From Voacanga thouarsii (taxonomy: Eukaryota; Streptophyta; Magnoliopsida; Gentianales; Apocynaceae), in assembly GCA_026120185.1 (NCBI GenBank), contig JANUWF010001659.1, positions 5,766,001-5,830,000 on the forward strand: DNA of 64,000 nucleotides, read 5' to 3'. Made by a program: the position numbers and the translations under genes. Under the pieces are notes generated by a model, which was given only the letters and a program-made list of their open reading frames with translations, had not been told where the DNA came from and ran no database searches. This document shows, piece after piece, positions 45,853 to 57,638 of the stretch. Position 1 is the first letter of the stretch; the number at the start of each line of letters is the position of its first letter.

Positions 45853-46960
45853 TCATGGCTCATTAAAGGTATCATTGAGATACTCCAAAATGCCTAATTC
45901 GTCCCCTAAATATGGTTTTAATCTACTTCCATTGACTTTAACGATTCCTTTAGTAGGGTAAGAAACCTTAATAACTCTAAATGGACAAACTTGATGTATC
46001 TCATATGGCCCCGACCATTGAGAATTTAACATACCTGGGAAAAGTTGAAGTATAGAATTAAAGATTAACACCTTATCTCCTTGTTGAAACTCATTGGCGG
46101 CATGAATATGCTTATCATGCCACCGTCATCTTTTTTTTCTAAATCCTCGAATTATGGTAGGCATCCTTGCGCCACTCATCTAACTCATTCACTAGAAGCA
46201 TTCTTGCTTTTCTTGCAATATGAAGGTCAAAATTGACAAGCTTTATTCGCCAATGATCCCAATGTTCAACTTTAGTCGGTAGATGACATGATTTTCCATG
46301 CACTAAGCGATAGGGGGTTGTACCAACTAGAGTTTTAAAAGCAGTCCTATAAGCCCATAGAGTATTATCTAACTTCAAACTCCAATCCTTTCGTGTATGA
46401 TTAACTACTTTTTTCAAAATTCTTTTTAATTCTCTATTAACCACCTTTTGGCCACTAGTTTGTGCATGATATGGAGTAGCAACCCTATAAGTAAACCCTA
46501 AATGCTTGAGAACTTTATCGAGTTGGGTTTTACAAAAGTGGGTGGTTCCCCTATCACTAATGAGCACCTTAGGTACTCCAAATCGGGTGAAAAGTTTTTA
46601 AAAAAATTTTACAACAACCCATGCATCATTAGTAGGCAAGGCTTATGCCTCAACGCACTTTGATACATACTCTACTTCAACCAAGATGTATTTTTTTTAC
46701 CCAAACTAGGAAATGGGCCAATGAAATCAACCCCCTAACAATAAAAAATTTCACAAGCTTGAAAAATTTGTAATGGCATCTTATTAGATTTAGAGATGTT
46801 ACCTGTCCGTTGACACCTATCATAACTTTAAACAAACTTGTGAGCGTCCTTAAAGAGTGTAGGCCAATAAAAACCAGACTAAAGTACCTTTCTTGCAGTG
46901 TTGTTAGCTTGGTAGTGGCTTCCTGCAGGTCCTTCATGTCAATGTTTTAAGATATCCACA
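45853..46960 (-). pseudogene. Element M integrase remnant
   Basis: From the N-terminus (about 46960): HEGPAGSHYQANNTARKVLW in shifting frames for the zinc-binding region. The core (46139-46567) starts ISDRGTTHFCKTQLDKVL, YRVATPYHAQTSGQ then [14 protein letters not shown], with LWAYRTAFKTLVGTTPYRLV after it. The corresponding K2 reading is [13 protein letters not shown] has lost three bases there, and the catalytic Glu of the DDE triad is gone. The C-terminal domain (45853-46071) reads FNSILQLFPGMLNSQWSGPY and IVKVNGSRLKPYLG, typical of Athila integrase ends. Stops and frameshifts separate the parts. Confidence 0.85.
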
Positions 46961-46974
46961 GAATCCACACACCT

Positions 46975-47724
46975 TCAAATGATTTGATCCGCACAACACT
47001 GGAACAAGTATGGATCTTTCCAAAAGTAATGTTTTACCTCGAAGAGGAAATTCTTCTTTTGTTGGGCATTGAAGTCGTTCGAATGAATTCCTGCAATCAA
47101 GTAATTAGCAAAATCTGCATACCAAGGAAGTTGAGAAATCTCACCATCAATAAGTAAGAGTTGTTCATCCGAGAAGGTGTCATTGATGTCTTCCTTGGCC
47201 AATGACCTAAGGTTGGGATTCTCCAACCTAGAGAAGTGATCCGTAGCTAAGTTTTTTGCACCCTTTTTGTCCCTAATTTCCAAGTCAAATTCCTGCAACA
47301 ATAAAACCCATCTTATCAACCTTGATTTGGAATCATGCTTGTCTAGTAGATACTTAAGGGCAAAATGATCCGTATACACAATGACTTTGAACAAAACAAG
47401 ATAAGAACAGAATATATCAAAAGAAAACACTATTGCAAGCAGCTCTTTCTCTATTGTGGTGTAGTTCTCTTGTGCTACCGTAAGAGTTTTGCTTACATAG
47501 TAAATTGGCTGAAAATGCTTATTTCTCATTTGTCCAAGCACTGCGCCCACTACATAGTTGCTTGCATCACATATTAGTTCAAAATGAAGAGACCAATCTA
47601 GTGCAATTAAAATAGGAGAATTAAACAGTTTTGTTTTAAGCGCATTGAAAGAGTTGAGATATTTTTCATTAAAATAAAAAATAGCATCTTTTTCAAGTAA
47701 AGAAGTAAGGGGTTTAGAAATCAT
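46975..47724 (-). pseudogene. Element M RNase H and start of integrase
   Basis: The longest open stretch of the window, 249 codons. RNase [61 protein letters not shown] with the Asp and Glu catalytic positions, [32 protein letters not shown]. It continues into the spacer and pre-integrase region: [34 protein letters not shown]. This domain looks least damaged. It would remove RNA from the RNA-DNA hybrid during reverse transcription. Confidence 0.88.
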
Positions 47725-47746
47725 TTAGAAATCCAAGATAAATCTC

Positions 47747-48870
47747 TTACAAAAACCTACATGCCCAAGAAAGCTTCGAATTGCCTTCACGGAAGTCGGA
47801 GGGGGGGGGTTTCTCAATTGCCTCAATTTTAGCCCTATCAACCTCAATACCTTTCCTTGAAATCTTGTGTCCCAATACTATACCTTCTTGCAACATGAAG
47901 TGACATTTTTCCCAATTAAGCAAGAGATTGGTCTCTTCATATCGTTGGAGGACCTTTTCTAAATTGGTTAAACACAAATTGAAAGAATCACCCAAAACAG
48001 AGAAATCATCCAAGAATACCTCCAAGATATCTCCCACAAGCCCTTCAAAAATAGCTATCATACATCTTTGGAATGTTCCAGGGCCATTGCAAAGACTAAA
48101 AGGCATACGTCGATATGCAAAAAGTACCAAAAGGGCATGTAAAGGTAGTCTTCTCTTGATTCTTCGGTGTTATGGGAATTTGAAAGTATCTAGAAAAACC
48201 ATCTAAGAAGTAATAAAATTCATGTTCGGCTAACCTTTCTAACATTTGGTCAATGAAAGGGAGAGGAAAATGGTCTTTCCTAGTTGCCTTATTCATTTTC
48301 CTATAGTCAATGCACACATTCCAACCGGTTACCAATCTCATTAAGATCAACTCATTTTTTTCATTCAGGCTCACAATCATTCCTCTATTCTTTGATATCA
48401 CTTGTGTTGGACTAACCCAAATACTATCAGAATAGGGTAAATGATGCCAGAATCTAAGAGTTTAGTCACCTCACCTTTTACCACATACTCATGTTTGGGT
48501 TCATCCTATGTTGGGATTCCACTACGGGTTTGGCTCCTTCTTCCAATAAGATTTTATGAGTGCAAAAGGAAGGGCTAATTCCCTTAATATCCGTAATTTT
48601 TCATGCAATCACTCCCTTATATTTTTCCAATAGACTTACCAATTTGGTCATTTGGTCGCAAGTAAGGTCTTTGGCAAAGATCACAGGCAATTTTTCACCT
48701 TTTGCCAAAAATGTATATTCTAAATGCTCAGGGAGGTCTTTCAAATCCAATTCCTGTAGTTCCTTAATGGATGACTTCATCCTTCCCAAATTACATTTTT
48801 CTATTTCCTCAAATTCTTCAACCCTAGGGCCCTTAATTGAGTCCTCCAAATATGTAATAGATTGTTTCAT
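47747..48870 (-). pseudogene. Element M reverse transcriptase remnant
   Basis: Segments in order: 48601-48870 (RVEEFEEIEKCNLGRMKSSI, DLKDLPEHLEYTFLAKGEKL, the usual Athila region before RT); TDIKGISPSFCTHKILLEEG; 48096-48401 (WNVCIDYRKMNKATRKDHFP, IDQMLERLAEHEFYYFLDGF, TTFTCPFGTF); and 47747-48130 (MPFSLCNGPGTFQRCM, VFLDDFSVLGDSF with the catalytic FLDD, LNWEKCHFMLQEGIVLGHKI). Frameshifts separate the segments, and a G-rich homopolymer near 47803 disturbs the end. The palm aspartates are kept. Confidence 0.88.
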
Positions 48871-48891
48871 ATAACCTTAGACAAATGATTC

Positions 48892-49335
48892 CTACACAAA
48901 GTTAAAGATAGGTTCATCAAAAATATCAACCCTTAGACAAGAATCATCACAAGAACTAGGATGTTGCATGCTTTTGTGGATTTTTATAATGACTTCCTTG
49001 TCCTCAACCCTAAGTGTTAGTTTTCCACCATGAATATTAATTAAAGCTTTAGCAGTTGATAAAAAAGGTCGATGAAGGATTAAAGGTACTTTAGAATCTT
49101 CATCCATGTCAAGAATTACAAAATCCACAGGGAATATGAATTTATCTACTTTAACCAAGACATCTTCAATTATTTCTCTAGGATATATAATCAATCGATC
49201 CGCAAGTTGAATACACATCCTAGTGGGTGTAGGTTCACCTAAGCCTAGCTTTTTAAAAGTTTTATAAGGTAATAGATTAATACTAACACCTAGCCAGCTA
49301 AAGCATTGCAAAATGTAAGAGTAGCAATAAGACAA
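48892..49335 (-). pseudogene. Element M aspartic protease remnant
   Basis: The motif after the active site is clear: SINLLPYKTFKKLGLGEPTP, RMCIQLADRLIIYPREIIED, VLVKVDKFIFPVDFVILDMD and VPLILHRPFLSTAKALINIH. Upstream, TLTFCNALA leads to the expected Ala-Asp-Leu-Gly-Ala/Val-Ser, but one base is missing exactly at the Asp codon, shifting the frame. The enzyme is inactive. Confidence 0.82.
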
Positions 49336-49478
49336 TGAATAGAAAAACTCCCTGGATCACTTTCTTTTTAGGGCATTGTCCGTTGGTCTTGTAAGATAGC
49401 TAAACACTCTTCATTTAACACCATATTGGATAATCCTCCAACCTTTTTTTATTTACAAGTATGCTTTTGAGAAATTTT

Positions 49479-50036
49479 TCATATCTTAGGTATGTGCACT
49501 AAGGCTTCACTAAGTGGAATATTTATATGTAATTGTTTAAATATTTCCAAAAACTTGTCAAATTGTGCATCTTTTCCTGCTTTGTGTGTACAAGTGGGGT
49601 AGGATACTGGTGGCTTGAAATTTGGTTTTTTAGGCTGTTTTTTGAAAGGTCCAACAATAGGAGATGGTTCCGACTCATCTTCTTTAGAAAGTATCGGTTC
49701 CATGCTAGGATTGGGCAGTTCCTTACCACTCCTTAGTGTAATAGTAGTTGAATCATGTTGTGCTTCTATCCCTACTAGTGACTTTGTCAGTATATCCATT
49801 AAAAACTAAATTTTCCTTTTCATATTCCTAGCCTTGCCCTCAAATTTTTCCAGTGTGTCTTGTATCTTAGAAAAATGCTTAGTTACATGGGTGGCAAATT
49901 TTTCCAACACCCCTTTTAAGGCAATGGAGTCAGATGGTTGAGATGTCATTCCATGAGATATGTTAGGATACCGTCCCAAGCTCCAATTTGCCATCTTACC
50001 TATACAAAATAGCTGGTAAGGATCATATATACACAC
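49479..50036 (-). pseudogene. Element M gag C-terminal remnant
   Basis: The first open part (49806-50036) includes YDPYQLFCIGKMANWSLGRY, comparable to the N/P/Y-rich linker after the Athila capsid, then SIALKGVLEKFATHVTKHFS. The next part (49479-49799) has STTITLRSGKELPNPSMEPI, the typical LRSGKE signature, then KPPVSYPTCTHKAGKDAQFD and FLEIFKQLHINIPLSEALVH. The capsid core that should precede it is absent: only about 200 bp separate this remnant from the primer site. K2 shows the same loss. Confidence 0.8.
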
Positions 50037-50240
50037 ATCATAATCAAGTTAGTTAGTGAAGGTACACAGGCCAATGTACGAATTAAGTTATAAGGAATTA
50101 CAACATACAAAGATATTAAAGTACAAGAAAATAAAATACAACACCTAGTTATACAAGGAACATATATACATATTTACATAATTACATAAAAACATATTAA
50201 TATGCTTAAATCAACAAAATCCAAGCTTTCATGATATTGT

Positions 50241-50258
50241 TCCCTGCCAATGGCGCTA
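50241..50258 (-). other. Element M primer-binding site (tRNA-Asp type)
   Basis: Minus strand TAGCGCCATTGGCAGGGA, six bases after the LTR end; a mutated form of TGGCGCCGTTGCCGGGGA. Confidence 0.78.
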
Positions 50259-50264
50259 AAAACT

Positions 50265-51798
50265 TGATATGTAAATTTTGGGTATATAAAATCATCGATT
50301 TTAAATCCATCCCTTAATCAAGTTTTAATTAAAACATTTATCCCAAAATACACATGTGAACAAGTATACTCATCGCAAGCATAGTACAAGGAATTAATGA
50401 GTACTGATCCTCAAAGGACAATTACATACTAATCACTTTTTTTTTCATTGTTTAATCGACTCAAATAAAGTACGAAAAGAAAAAAAAGAAAAATTAAAGA
50501 AACATATACAACTCAAGGATGTAAATTTATGCAATTTAGACAAGTCTCCTAGAAAACATAACAATGAACTAATTAGCAATTCTCTCAACTAATTACCATC
50601 TTGGCATCACGAAGGAATATAAAATAAAACTCAATTACCTCACAAGTCATGATTCTGCTTAGGTAAATCCCACTTCAGGTCCCAATCCATGAAATCCTAT
50701 ATTTTAATTATATTAATAGATTTACCAATCAAGCTAATCATAACCAAAACATGTATTAGGCTTAATTCCTTATGAACATGAAATTAGCTAATAACCCTTT
50801 GCTCGAGGTGAAATTGACTAACCTTTGATCACTTAGTTCTATAATCTTAACTTCGTCGCTCAGGTCCATTAATATTAGAATGATACGAAATCAAAGCAAC
50901 AAAACTCCTAACATCATCGTCTCAAGTCAATTAGAAGAACTCACATGAATAACCAATGAATTCAAGTAATCAAATACCGAAGATGACAAAGAATTGATCA
51001 AGTAACTAAATTAACCCAAAATCATGAATTCCAAAATAAAGGTAAATTATAATAAAAATATTAAATACATCATTGCTAAAGAAAAACGAAACAATGAGAA
51101 AAGAAAGTACTCATAGGCAAGCCTCTTTCTTCTTCCTTGAGGACTCCCTTTGAACAATCCTTCTTAGTTTGGGTGAATTCCTCATTCAATGAGAGAATCA
51201 GAATTTTCGCTATTTAATTCACCTCTTTTCATTGTATATTTCAAACCCTTGTGTTCTCTTATACTTTTATAGGCCTCTTGGATGCCTATTTCGTGGCTAA
51301 GGAAGTCTTGGCCAAGTAGGAATAGGAAAATACCAAAATCCTTGGGTAAGCCCTAATTATGAGTATAGAATTTTTGCCTCCAGAACCTACCTGGCACCAG
51401 GTACCTTCATCCCACCTAGCACTAAATACACTCTTTTCTTCCTCTGTTTTGCTCTGTTTCTGGCTGTCTTTTCTTTAGCAAGCAGAATGGATTGGTGCCA
51501 GGTACACTTACCAGACCTGGCACCAGGTCTGTTATGGAAAAATCCCTAAAGATCGTTTAATCTTTGCTGCTAGATAGAATAGACCCGGCGCCTGGTCCGC
51601 TGGCTAGGCCGGCGTCAGGTACATTCTGGTTCTGTTTACTTTTTATTCTATTTTTACTTAAATATGCATATATTTGCCGAAAACACCTTTTACCAGCAAA
51701 ATGTCAAATAGAAAGGAATATACCTAGTTATTACAACAAATGTATCTTAAAACAACATCAAATAACTAGGAAAAGAATGGTAATTTTAACCCCTATCA
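50265..51798 (-). repeat. Element M 5' LTR
   Basis: Minus strand TGATAGGGGTTAAAATT (51798) to ATTTACATATCA (50265). 1534 bp, one base different in length from the 3' LTR. Confidence 0.88.
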
Positions 51799-51803
51799 TA
51801 TTC

Positions 51804-52640
51804 TCTCTAGATTTTGCAAACAAAACTCAAAGAAATCCCCAAAAATAAAAAAGTCATCACAAACACTTTTATTATCTTTCCTACCAAACCTTAAAAAATA
51901 GCCATCATACATCTTTGAAAGTCCTAGGCCTATTACACAATCAAAAAGGCATACCTTCTAAGTAAAAGTTCTAAAAGAGCCAGTGAAGGTAGTTTTCTCT
52001 TGATCTTCAAGGGTTATGGGAATACGAAAATAGCCAGAGAATCCATCTAGGATGCAGTAGTACATGTATCCAACTAGCCTTTCTAACATTTGATCAATAA
52101 AAGGAAAAAGGAAGTGGTTCTTTCTTATGGCTTTATTCAATTTTCTATAGTCAATGCACATTCTCCATTCTGTGACAAGCCTCATTGGGATAAGCTCGTT
52201 CTTCTCATTAGGTGCCACTATCATGCCTCATTTCTTTGGTATCACCTGTGTAGGGCAAATCTATATACTGTTTGAAATGGGGTATACAATTCTTGCATCT
52301 AACAGCTTAATCATTTCTCACTTAACTACTTCCTTCATATTTGGGTTCAATCTCCATTGGGGTTGTACTACAAGCTTTGTATCTTCTATAAGCAAAATCG
52401 TATGTATGCAAAAAGAAGGACTGGTTCCTTTTATGTCTGTGAATTTCCATGTTATAGCCTTCTTGGGACTACGAAGCATTTGAAGCAATTGTAGTTTTTG
52501 CCCTTTTTTTAGATCTTTTTTAATTATCAACAAATTGTTACCTGGGTCCAGAAATGTGTACTTAAGATAATCTAGAAGCTTCTTTAATCTAATTATGGTG
52601 GATCCTCAATGGATGATGTCATTCACCCTAGCCTTGATTT
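51804..52640 (-). pseudogene. K2 reverse transcriptase, 5' part
   Basis: From high to low: AITWKFTDIKGTSPSFCIHT, RLNPNMKEVVK, then the finger region MIVAPNEKNELIPMRLVTEW, RMCIDYRKLNKAIRKNHFLF, PFIDQMLERLVGYMYYCILD and GFSGYFRIPITLEDQEKTTF. Near the M junction it reads KVFVDDFFIFGDFFEFCLQN then LERI, which contains the catalytic FVDD. The next residues in K2, after M, are KGTNLV (42892 downward). The sibling sequence in M has about five residues (LQRYE) between the equivalents, so some codons are missing at the junction. Confidence 0.83.
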
Positions 52641-52743
52641 CTTTAAAACCTTAAAAATCGATGGCTCAAATTTTACCTTGGAATTCTCCATATGTGCCAA
52701 TAGTTCTTTAGGATATTATTCAACATCTTTCACTAACCTATCA

Positions 52744-53190
52744 TTAGTCCACTAATGAAGCGTTAAAATAAAAAATACAATCATTTAGAACATCAATCAT
52801 AATGCAATCATCTTGTAAGGAAGAATGCTTTATGCTGTCTGAAAGTCTTATGATATCCTCAACTCTTAGTTTCAACTTTACCTCATGAACATCTATAATA
52901 GATTTTGCAATAGCTAGGAATGTACTGCCTAGAATGAATGGAACTTTAGAGTCCTCATCTATATCAAGAATAAAAAAATCAATTGGAAAAATGAATTTGT
53001 CCATCTAAACAAGCACATCTTCCACAATCATTCTAAGATATTTGATAGATCTATCTACTGATTAGATACTTATCCTAGTGGATTTTGATTCACTTAAGCC
53101 CAACTTACAAAAAGTGTTGTAAGGTAACAAATTGATGCTAGCCACTAGATCAACCAAAGCTATACCAAAGGTAATACTACCAATTACATA
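52744..53190 (-). pseudogene. K2 aspartic protease remnant
   Basis: From about 53190: YVIGSITFGIALVDLVASIN with LLPYNTF and KLGLSESKSTRI. The active-site triplet Asp-Leu-Gly is Asp-Leu-Val here. Then comes DKFIFPIDFFILDIDEDSKV with PFILGSTFLAIAKSIIDVHE (52744-53004). It corresponds to the M protease at 48892-49335. Stops occur between the parts. Confidence 0.8.
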
Positions 53191-53261
53191 GGGAATAAAA
53201 AACTCTCTTGATCGTTCAATTTCTGTAGCAGCTTTTCTTTATGTTGGAGGAGGACATAACA

Positions 53262-55005
53262 TGTTAGGATTTATCCTATGCATAAAATGATTTTGTGCAA
53301 TGGAAATAAATGGATAATCCTACCCAGAAGATCACAGCATGGTAAAAAAAAAAAAAATACTAAAGATAAGTTTCGTGTTTTACCTGAAGGTGTTGAGTGT
53401 TTAAAATTTTCTCCCTTTGAAGTAGTTTGTTGTTCATCATAGTTGATCACTAGCTAATGAGCATGCCTTCTCTATTTTGTCCATCAAACGCATTACGATC
53501 TAAGTGCAAGATCAACTCTAACATAGTCCACACAAGTCTAAATGATCAAGTAAAATTCCAACATGCTAGTAGAAGTGATAAATGTAGCTAGGGTTCCTTT
53601 CGTGAAGAAGAAGGAGATTTTCAAAGAGAAGGAAAAAAAAAACCTCGTTTGTTTTTTGGAGTCCACCTATTGATAAAGGAAAAGAATTTTACTTTTCAAT
53701 TACGTAGTAGGTATATGGACTACTAATAACTACAATTAAACCCTTCAAGTTTTACTGACTTCAATCAAGTCCTTAGATTTTATATAATTGTAATTAAGTT
53801 GTCGAACATAATAAACTTATAATTCACCCACAATGATATTCTCTTCTCACAATTAATCCTATAATATTATCAAACAATATACGTTAAGCACTTAAGACTT
53901 TATTGTGTGTGACCTATTAGGTTTCCTAGTCTATTAGTAGCGAAATATGAATCAATTCAAACATCTTTAGGATTAATAATTATTAATAACTAGAATTAAC
54001 TTATTAATTCTAATTAGGATTGATTTATTAATTTGCTAATTAATAAATCCATATTTGGTAGATCATGAGTGGCATCTAGCAATACATCATGACTGCCTAA
54101 AAGTCCAGAAAGTCAAGTGGCTTGGTATAAACCTTTCAATAAGAAACATCAGTGTAATAAACTCCTTTCACCATACAATAACTCATTCAGTTTAGAGCAA
54201 GGAATTAGTGCCAAGTCCCCCCTAGAATATTATTTAATTCTTGCTCGAATATTTTAATACTTGTTCCCAAAATCCATTGCTCTTCATGCAGATCAATTGG
54301 AACTCTTTCTAACACACAGTCTCTTTAGCCAAGGACTTCTTACGTAACGACTCCTACAAGTGGCCTTGAGATATTCACTACTACTAGTAGGAGTGATAAA
54401 TCTTTTATTAACTCTCTTAACTACTTTCGTCGACTTCACATTGTACCTAATATCCATACTATAAGTCATTTTGTTAGGACTTCAGAGATTGGAATCAAAG
54501 TACAACACTTAGCAAACAAAGTATCTTCGAGATCTCAAGTCAAGGATACTTGTATATTTGCTATTTATAAGATTCTATCATTGGCACTAAATAGTTTTCC
54601 ATGTGATTATATCATAGCTAGGTTATATAACGTACTTGTTCAAGTAACAAGCTTCTACAAGTTAACTTTGAGTATTAAAATACTTACGGATGTGAGAACC
54701 ACCACCTGATTAAATCAGGAAGTATAATACGTGCTAGTCTTAATTCATTAATGATGTTCTATTTCATTAATACTATGCCTAGGGATAATTTAAATACAAA
54801 CACTATCCAATGTAGTAGGAACCTTATATCATGATCTCTATCATGATTTCCTTAACATAGCATTACACTTGGTACTTTATATAACAGTTATATATACATG
54901 AGAGCATAAATAAAACAAACTGAAAGATAAAGAATGCCTTGTATTATTGAATAAATATGGAATATACAAAATACATGTGATTGCCACTAGGGCATAACAC
55001 TGAGA
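53262..55005 (-). repeat. Solo LTR D3 (diverged copy, opposite orientation)
   Basis: About 1744 bp, the reverse complement of the D family. TGATTGCCACTAGGGCATAA near 54978-54997 mirrors the D start, and the middle (53880-54960) matches D1/D2. The 53262 end starts TGTTAGGATT and is more diverged. No target duplication was recognised. It splits the K2 gag from its protease. Confidence 0.72.
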
Positions 55006-55165
55006 GAATACTCTTCATTCAATGTGATTGTGGACAACTCATCTAGCTCTTTTTTGTTGGATACAATATCTTTAAAAAATTTAGGTACTTGGGCATTTGG
55101 GTTAGTGCCTCAACAAGTGGGAGATTGATTTGTAGCTATTTGAATAATTCCAAGAAATTTTTGAA

Positions 55166-55560
55166 TTACTCCTCATATTTTCCTTTTCTCAGACGATTTA
55201 GATATGGTAAAAAAGAAGAGTGTTTCTGCAAATTTGTCTTTCCCTTCTGTTTTCTCTGGTAGAGGTGCTGCCTTTTCGGTTTCCTTTGATGGTACTGTAG
55301 ACGAGTTATATTCTTTCTCTTGCTCTTCTTTTGCTTTTTCTTCATCATCATTATTGCTCAACGGTGTCAAATGACTAGTTAACTCTTTACCACTTCTAAG
55401 TATGATTACCTCAACAAGTTCATGGGAAGCGTAATCTTCAAGATTCCAAGTAAATCGTCTAATCTTATCTTCTACATTTTGAATTAATTCTTCTTGACAC
55501 TTTATCAATGACCCCACCTTCTCAAAATATGAAAACTAAAATAACAAATTTCTCTAGAAG
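55166..55560 (-). pseudogene. K2 gag C-terminal remnant
   Basis: Reads SLIKCQEELIQNVEDKIRRF, LEDYASHELVEVIILRSGKE and then a lysine- and glutamate-rich linker (EEKAKEEQEKEY). The ILRSGKE motif marks the Athila-type gag end. Just upstream NGYHSEG and SLEPLLEKFVI are readable with stops. No capsid domain or zinc knuckle was found. Confidence 0.72.
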
Positions 55561-56495
55561 AGGTTCAAGTGATGACCCATAACTTAACCCATGAATTCCA
55601 TGCATATCATTAACCCCCTCACTATGATAACCATTTTTAGTATCATTCTACCAACACCATACACTTTCCCTCTCATCATTATCCATATCACAATTTCAAA
55701 TCAGCCTCCCAAAAACAATTCAAAACCAAAATTAATGGATAGTGTAAGACTTCCTCAAGAGAAACACAAAAGATCAATAGCCTTCGAGATATCTTTTAAA
55801 CCTCACAATTGCAAGCCAAGGATAAATTCTATGAAAAAGTAGTAATTTCTCAATCTCCAAAAGATGAACAAAGTAAAATCGAGTCCAAAAGACCCATCCA
55901 TTCATTAGGTAAAAACAGAAAATAATATTGCCCCCAAAATAACTCCATGTCACAAACCAACATGCATAGTTCATACGAGTGCCAAAATTTTTTAAATCCA
56001 AAAAGAATGACCAAAGATTAAGCATAAGCTAAAGAAAAATTCCCAAAAGAAAAGTTCGTCCATCCAAATCATACACCACATATCCATTTTCAAAAATTTT
56101 ATTTTCAAGCAAAATGAGCATAATCTCTATCAAACCATTCAATCTCAAATTTTTAATCCAAAGAATCCAACCCCATGAAATATGTACCACAAATCTCCAA
56201 ATTCTAACAAATTCCTCATAATCATAGTCAACCTAATATCTATATATATATATATATAAATGAATAAACAAATAAATAAAAATGAAATTACTCAAAGTCC
56301 AAATGAATAGATCATGCAAAAACAACAATATAATAATTAAAGAGTTCTCAAGTACAAATTTGGCCAAAATGAAATAAAATCACAACACACATACAACACC
56401 TATTTACAAATAAGTTAGTGATATGTGCAAATGTATATACAAATACAAGGCTAAATCAACAAGAATTAAAGTTTTTAGAATATAACCTAAGCCTT
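55561..56495 (-). other. K2 leader / eroded gag linker
   Basis: AT-rich, with short gag-linker traces near 55561-55680. No capsid signature in any minus frame. A short (TA)n tract lies at 56241-56258. Confidence 0.5.
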
Positions 56496-56513
56496 TCCCC
56501 GGCAACAGCGCCA
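56496..56513 (-). other. K2 primer-binding site (tRNA-Asp)
   Basis: Minus strand TGGCGCTGTTGCCGGGGA differs from the tRNA-Asp complement TGGCGCCGTTGCCGGGGA at one position. The best preserved primer site in the window. Confidence 0.88.
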
Positions 56514-56519
56514 AAAACT

Positions 56520-57638
56520 TGATACGCGAGTTTGTGCATATAGAAAATCTAAGTCATTATGCTCCACATATACACAAGTTTTAATAATTAAAATGCCAAA
56601 TAGAATTACAAAACACATACATATAGGTAATGTAGACTAGTATTGTTGGCAAGTATTCAAGAACTTTAGGGAATATGGCTACTACTCCTACTTCCTTCTT
56701 TTGTCATTGTTCAGTCAAAAGTAAATGTAAGGTATAACACTAAGTACAATGTGAGAGAGGTCATGTTCTTGCACAAGAGAGAGTCACAATTTCCTCACAG
56801 AATAAGAAAGAGACTAAACTATTGAGAAAAGGAATTCTCCCAATCAAGGCCTAAGAAATGAGCATTTCTTGGACCTATAATTTCTAATTCTATGTACTGG
56901 AGTGAGTCAAATATCAATCTCATTCTCTCTCGAATTATAAGAATTCTACTCCCAAATTCAACTCAGCCAAGATAACTAAATATAAGCTCAAATAACCAAA
57001 TACCGAGGAACAAGAATCATAAATCTAAAGTAAATAAATCGTTCTCAAGCACAAATATAGGGCACCACTCTTTATTACAATTAAAAGTCAAATATTAGCA
57101 TAAGAATACAAGTAGAATTACAAAAATAAGAGAAAAGTAAATTTATAGATAAGCCTCATTCTTCTTCCTCTTAAGATCTTCAAGTAATCTCCCTTCCTTT
57201 TTCATACTTCTTTTGGTCTTCCTCTCTTCTTGGTGCTTAAACTCACAAGAATTAGGGGTTTTCAGAGTAATCCTAGCCTTTCCCAAACTCTCCTTTTTTT
57301 TTTTTTAGTAAAAAAACTGCATTTTTTATAGCTTTGGCAGACTGAAATTAGAAGAAATGAGTTTTAGACATATTTTCCTTGCATATGGGCAGCCTAGGGA
57401 ACTTGGACATCCTTAAGCTACCATGTTTTTTAGAAATAAGATAGCCTATGAAAGTCTAACTTTAGTAGGCCTCAAAGGTTCTGGAAAAATGGCACATTTG
57501 AATTAAGACCAGGTGGCCTAATGCAGCTGAACTTTTCTAGGCTGCCACCTTGAGGCGACATATAAACATATGTAAAAGCCTAGGCCATCACATGAAACTA
57601 ATAAACACATATATTTACAATAAAGTAGGTGGCCAAGG
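56520..57638 (-). repeat. K2 5' LTR (cut by N)
   Basis: Minus-strand end ACTCGCGTATCA at 56520. It matches 37623 onward up to GTAGGTGGCCAAGG at 57638, which in the 3' LTR continues without a break near 39065. Confidence 0.82.

Larger units (their letters stand above)
42898..51798 (-). mobile_element. Element M: Athila-like Ty3/gypsy element, pol-bearing partner of G and C
   Basis: 8901 bp on the minus strand, with LTRs of 1534 bp (50265-51798) and 1533 bp (42898-44430). It has a tRNA-Asp-type primer site, gag C-terminus, protease, RT, RNase H, integrase, 1.4 kb non-coding region and terminal module. LTR termini and 3' leader are of the G type. It is inserted in K2 RT, but the flanks (CCTTT left, TATTC right) do not form a duplication, and a few host codons seem missing. 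The capsid part of gag is absent, the protease is frameshifted and the integrase Glu is lost, so this copy is not autonomous. Confidence 0.88.
37623..57638 (-). mobile_element. Element K2: Athila-like Ty3/gypsy element with nested insertions
   Basis: Minus-strand element. The 5' LTR is at 56520-57638 (cut by N), with a tRNA-Asp-type primer site, gag end, protease, RT, RNase H, integrase, 1.4 kb non-coding region, terminal module and 3' LTR at 37623-39450. M (42898-51798) interrupts RT, and D3 (53262-55005) interrupts the gag-protease region. Motifs such as LRSGKE, FxDDFxxxGD and [11 protein letters not shown] are typical of Athila/Tat elements. All domains are broken. The far end is outside the recognisable sequence, so the target duplication cannot be confirmed. 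Confidence 0.85.
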
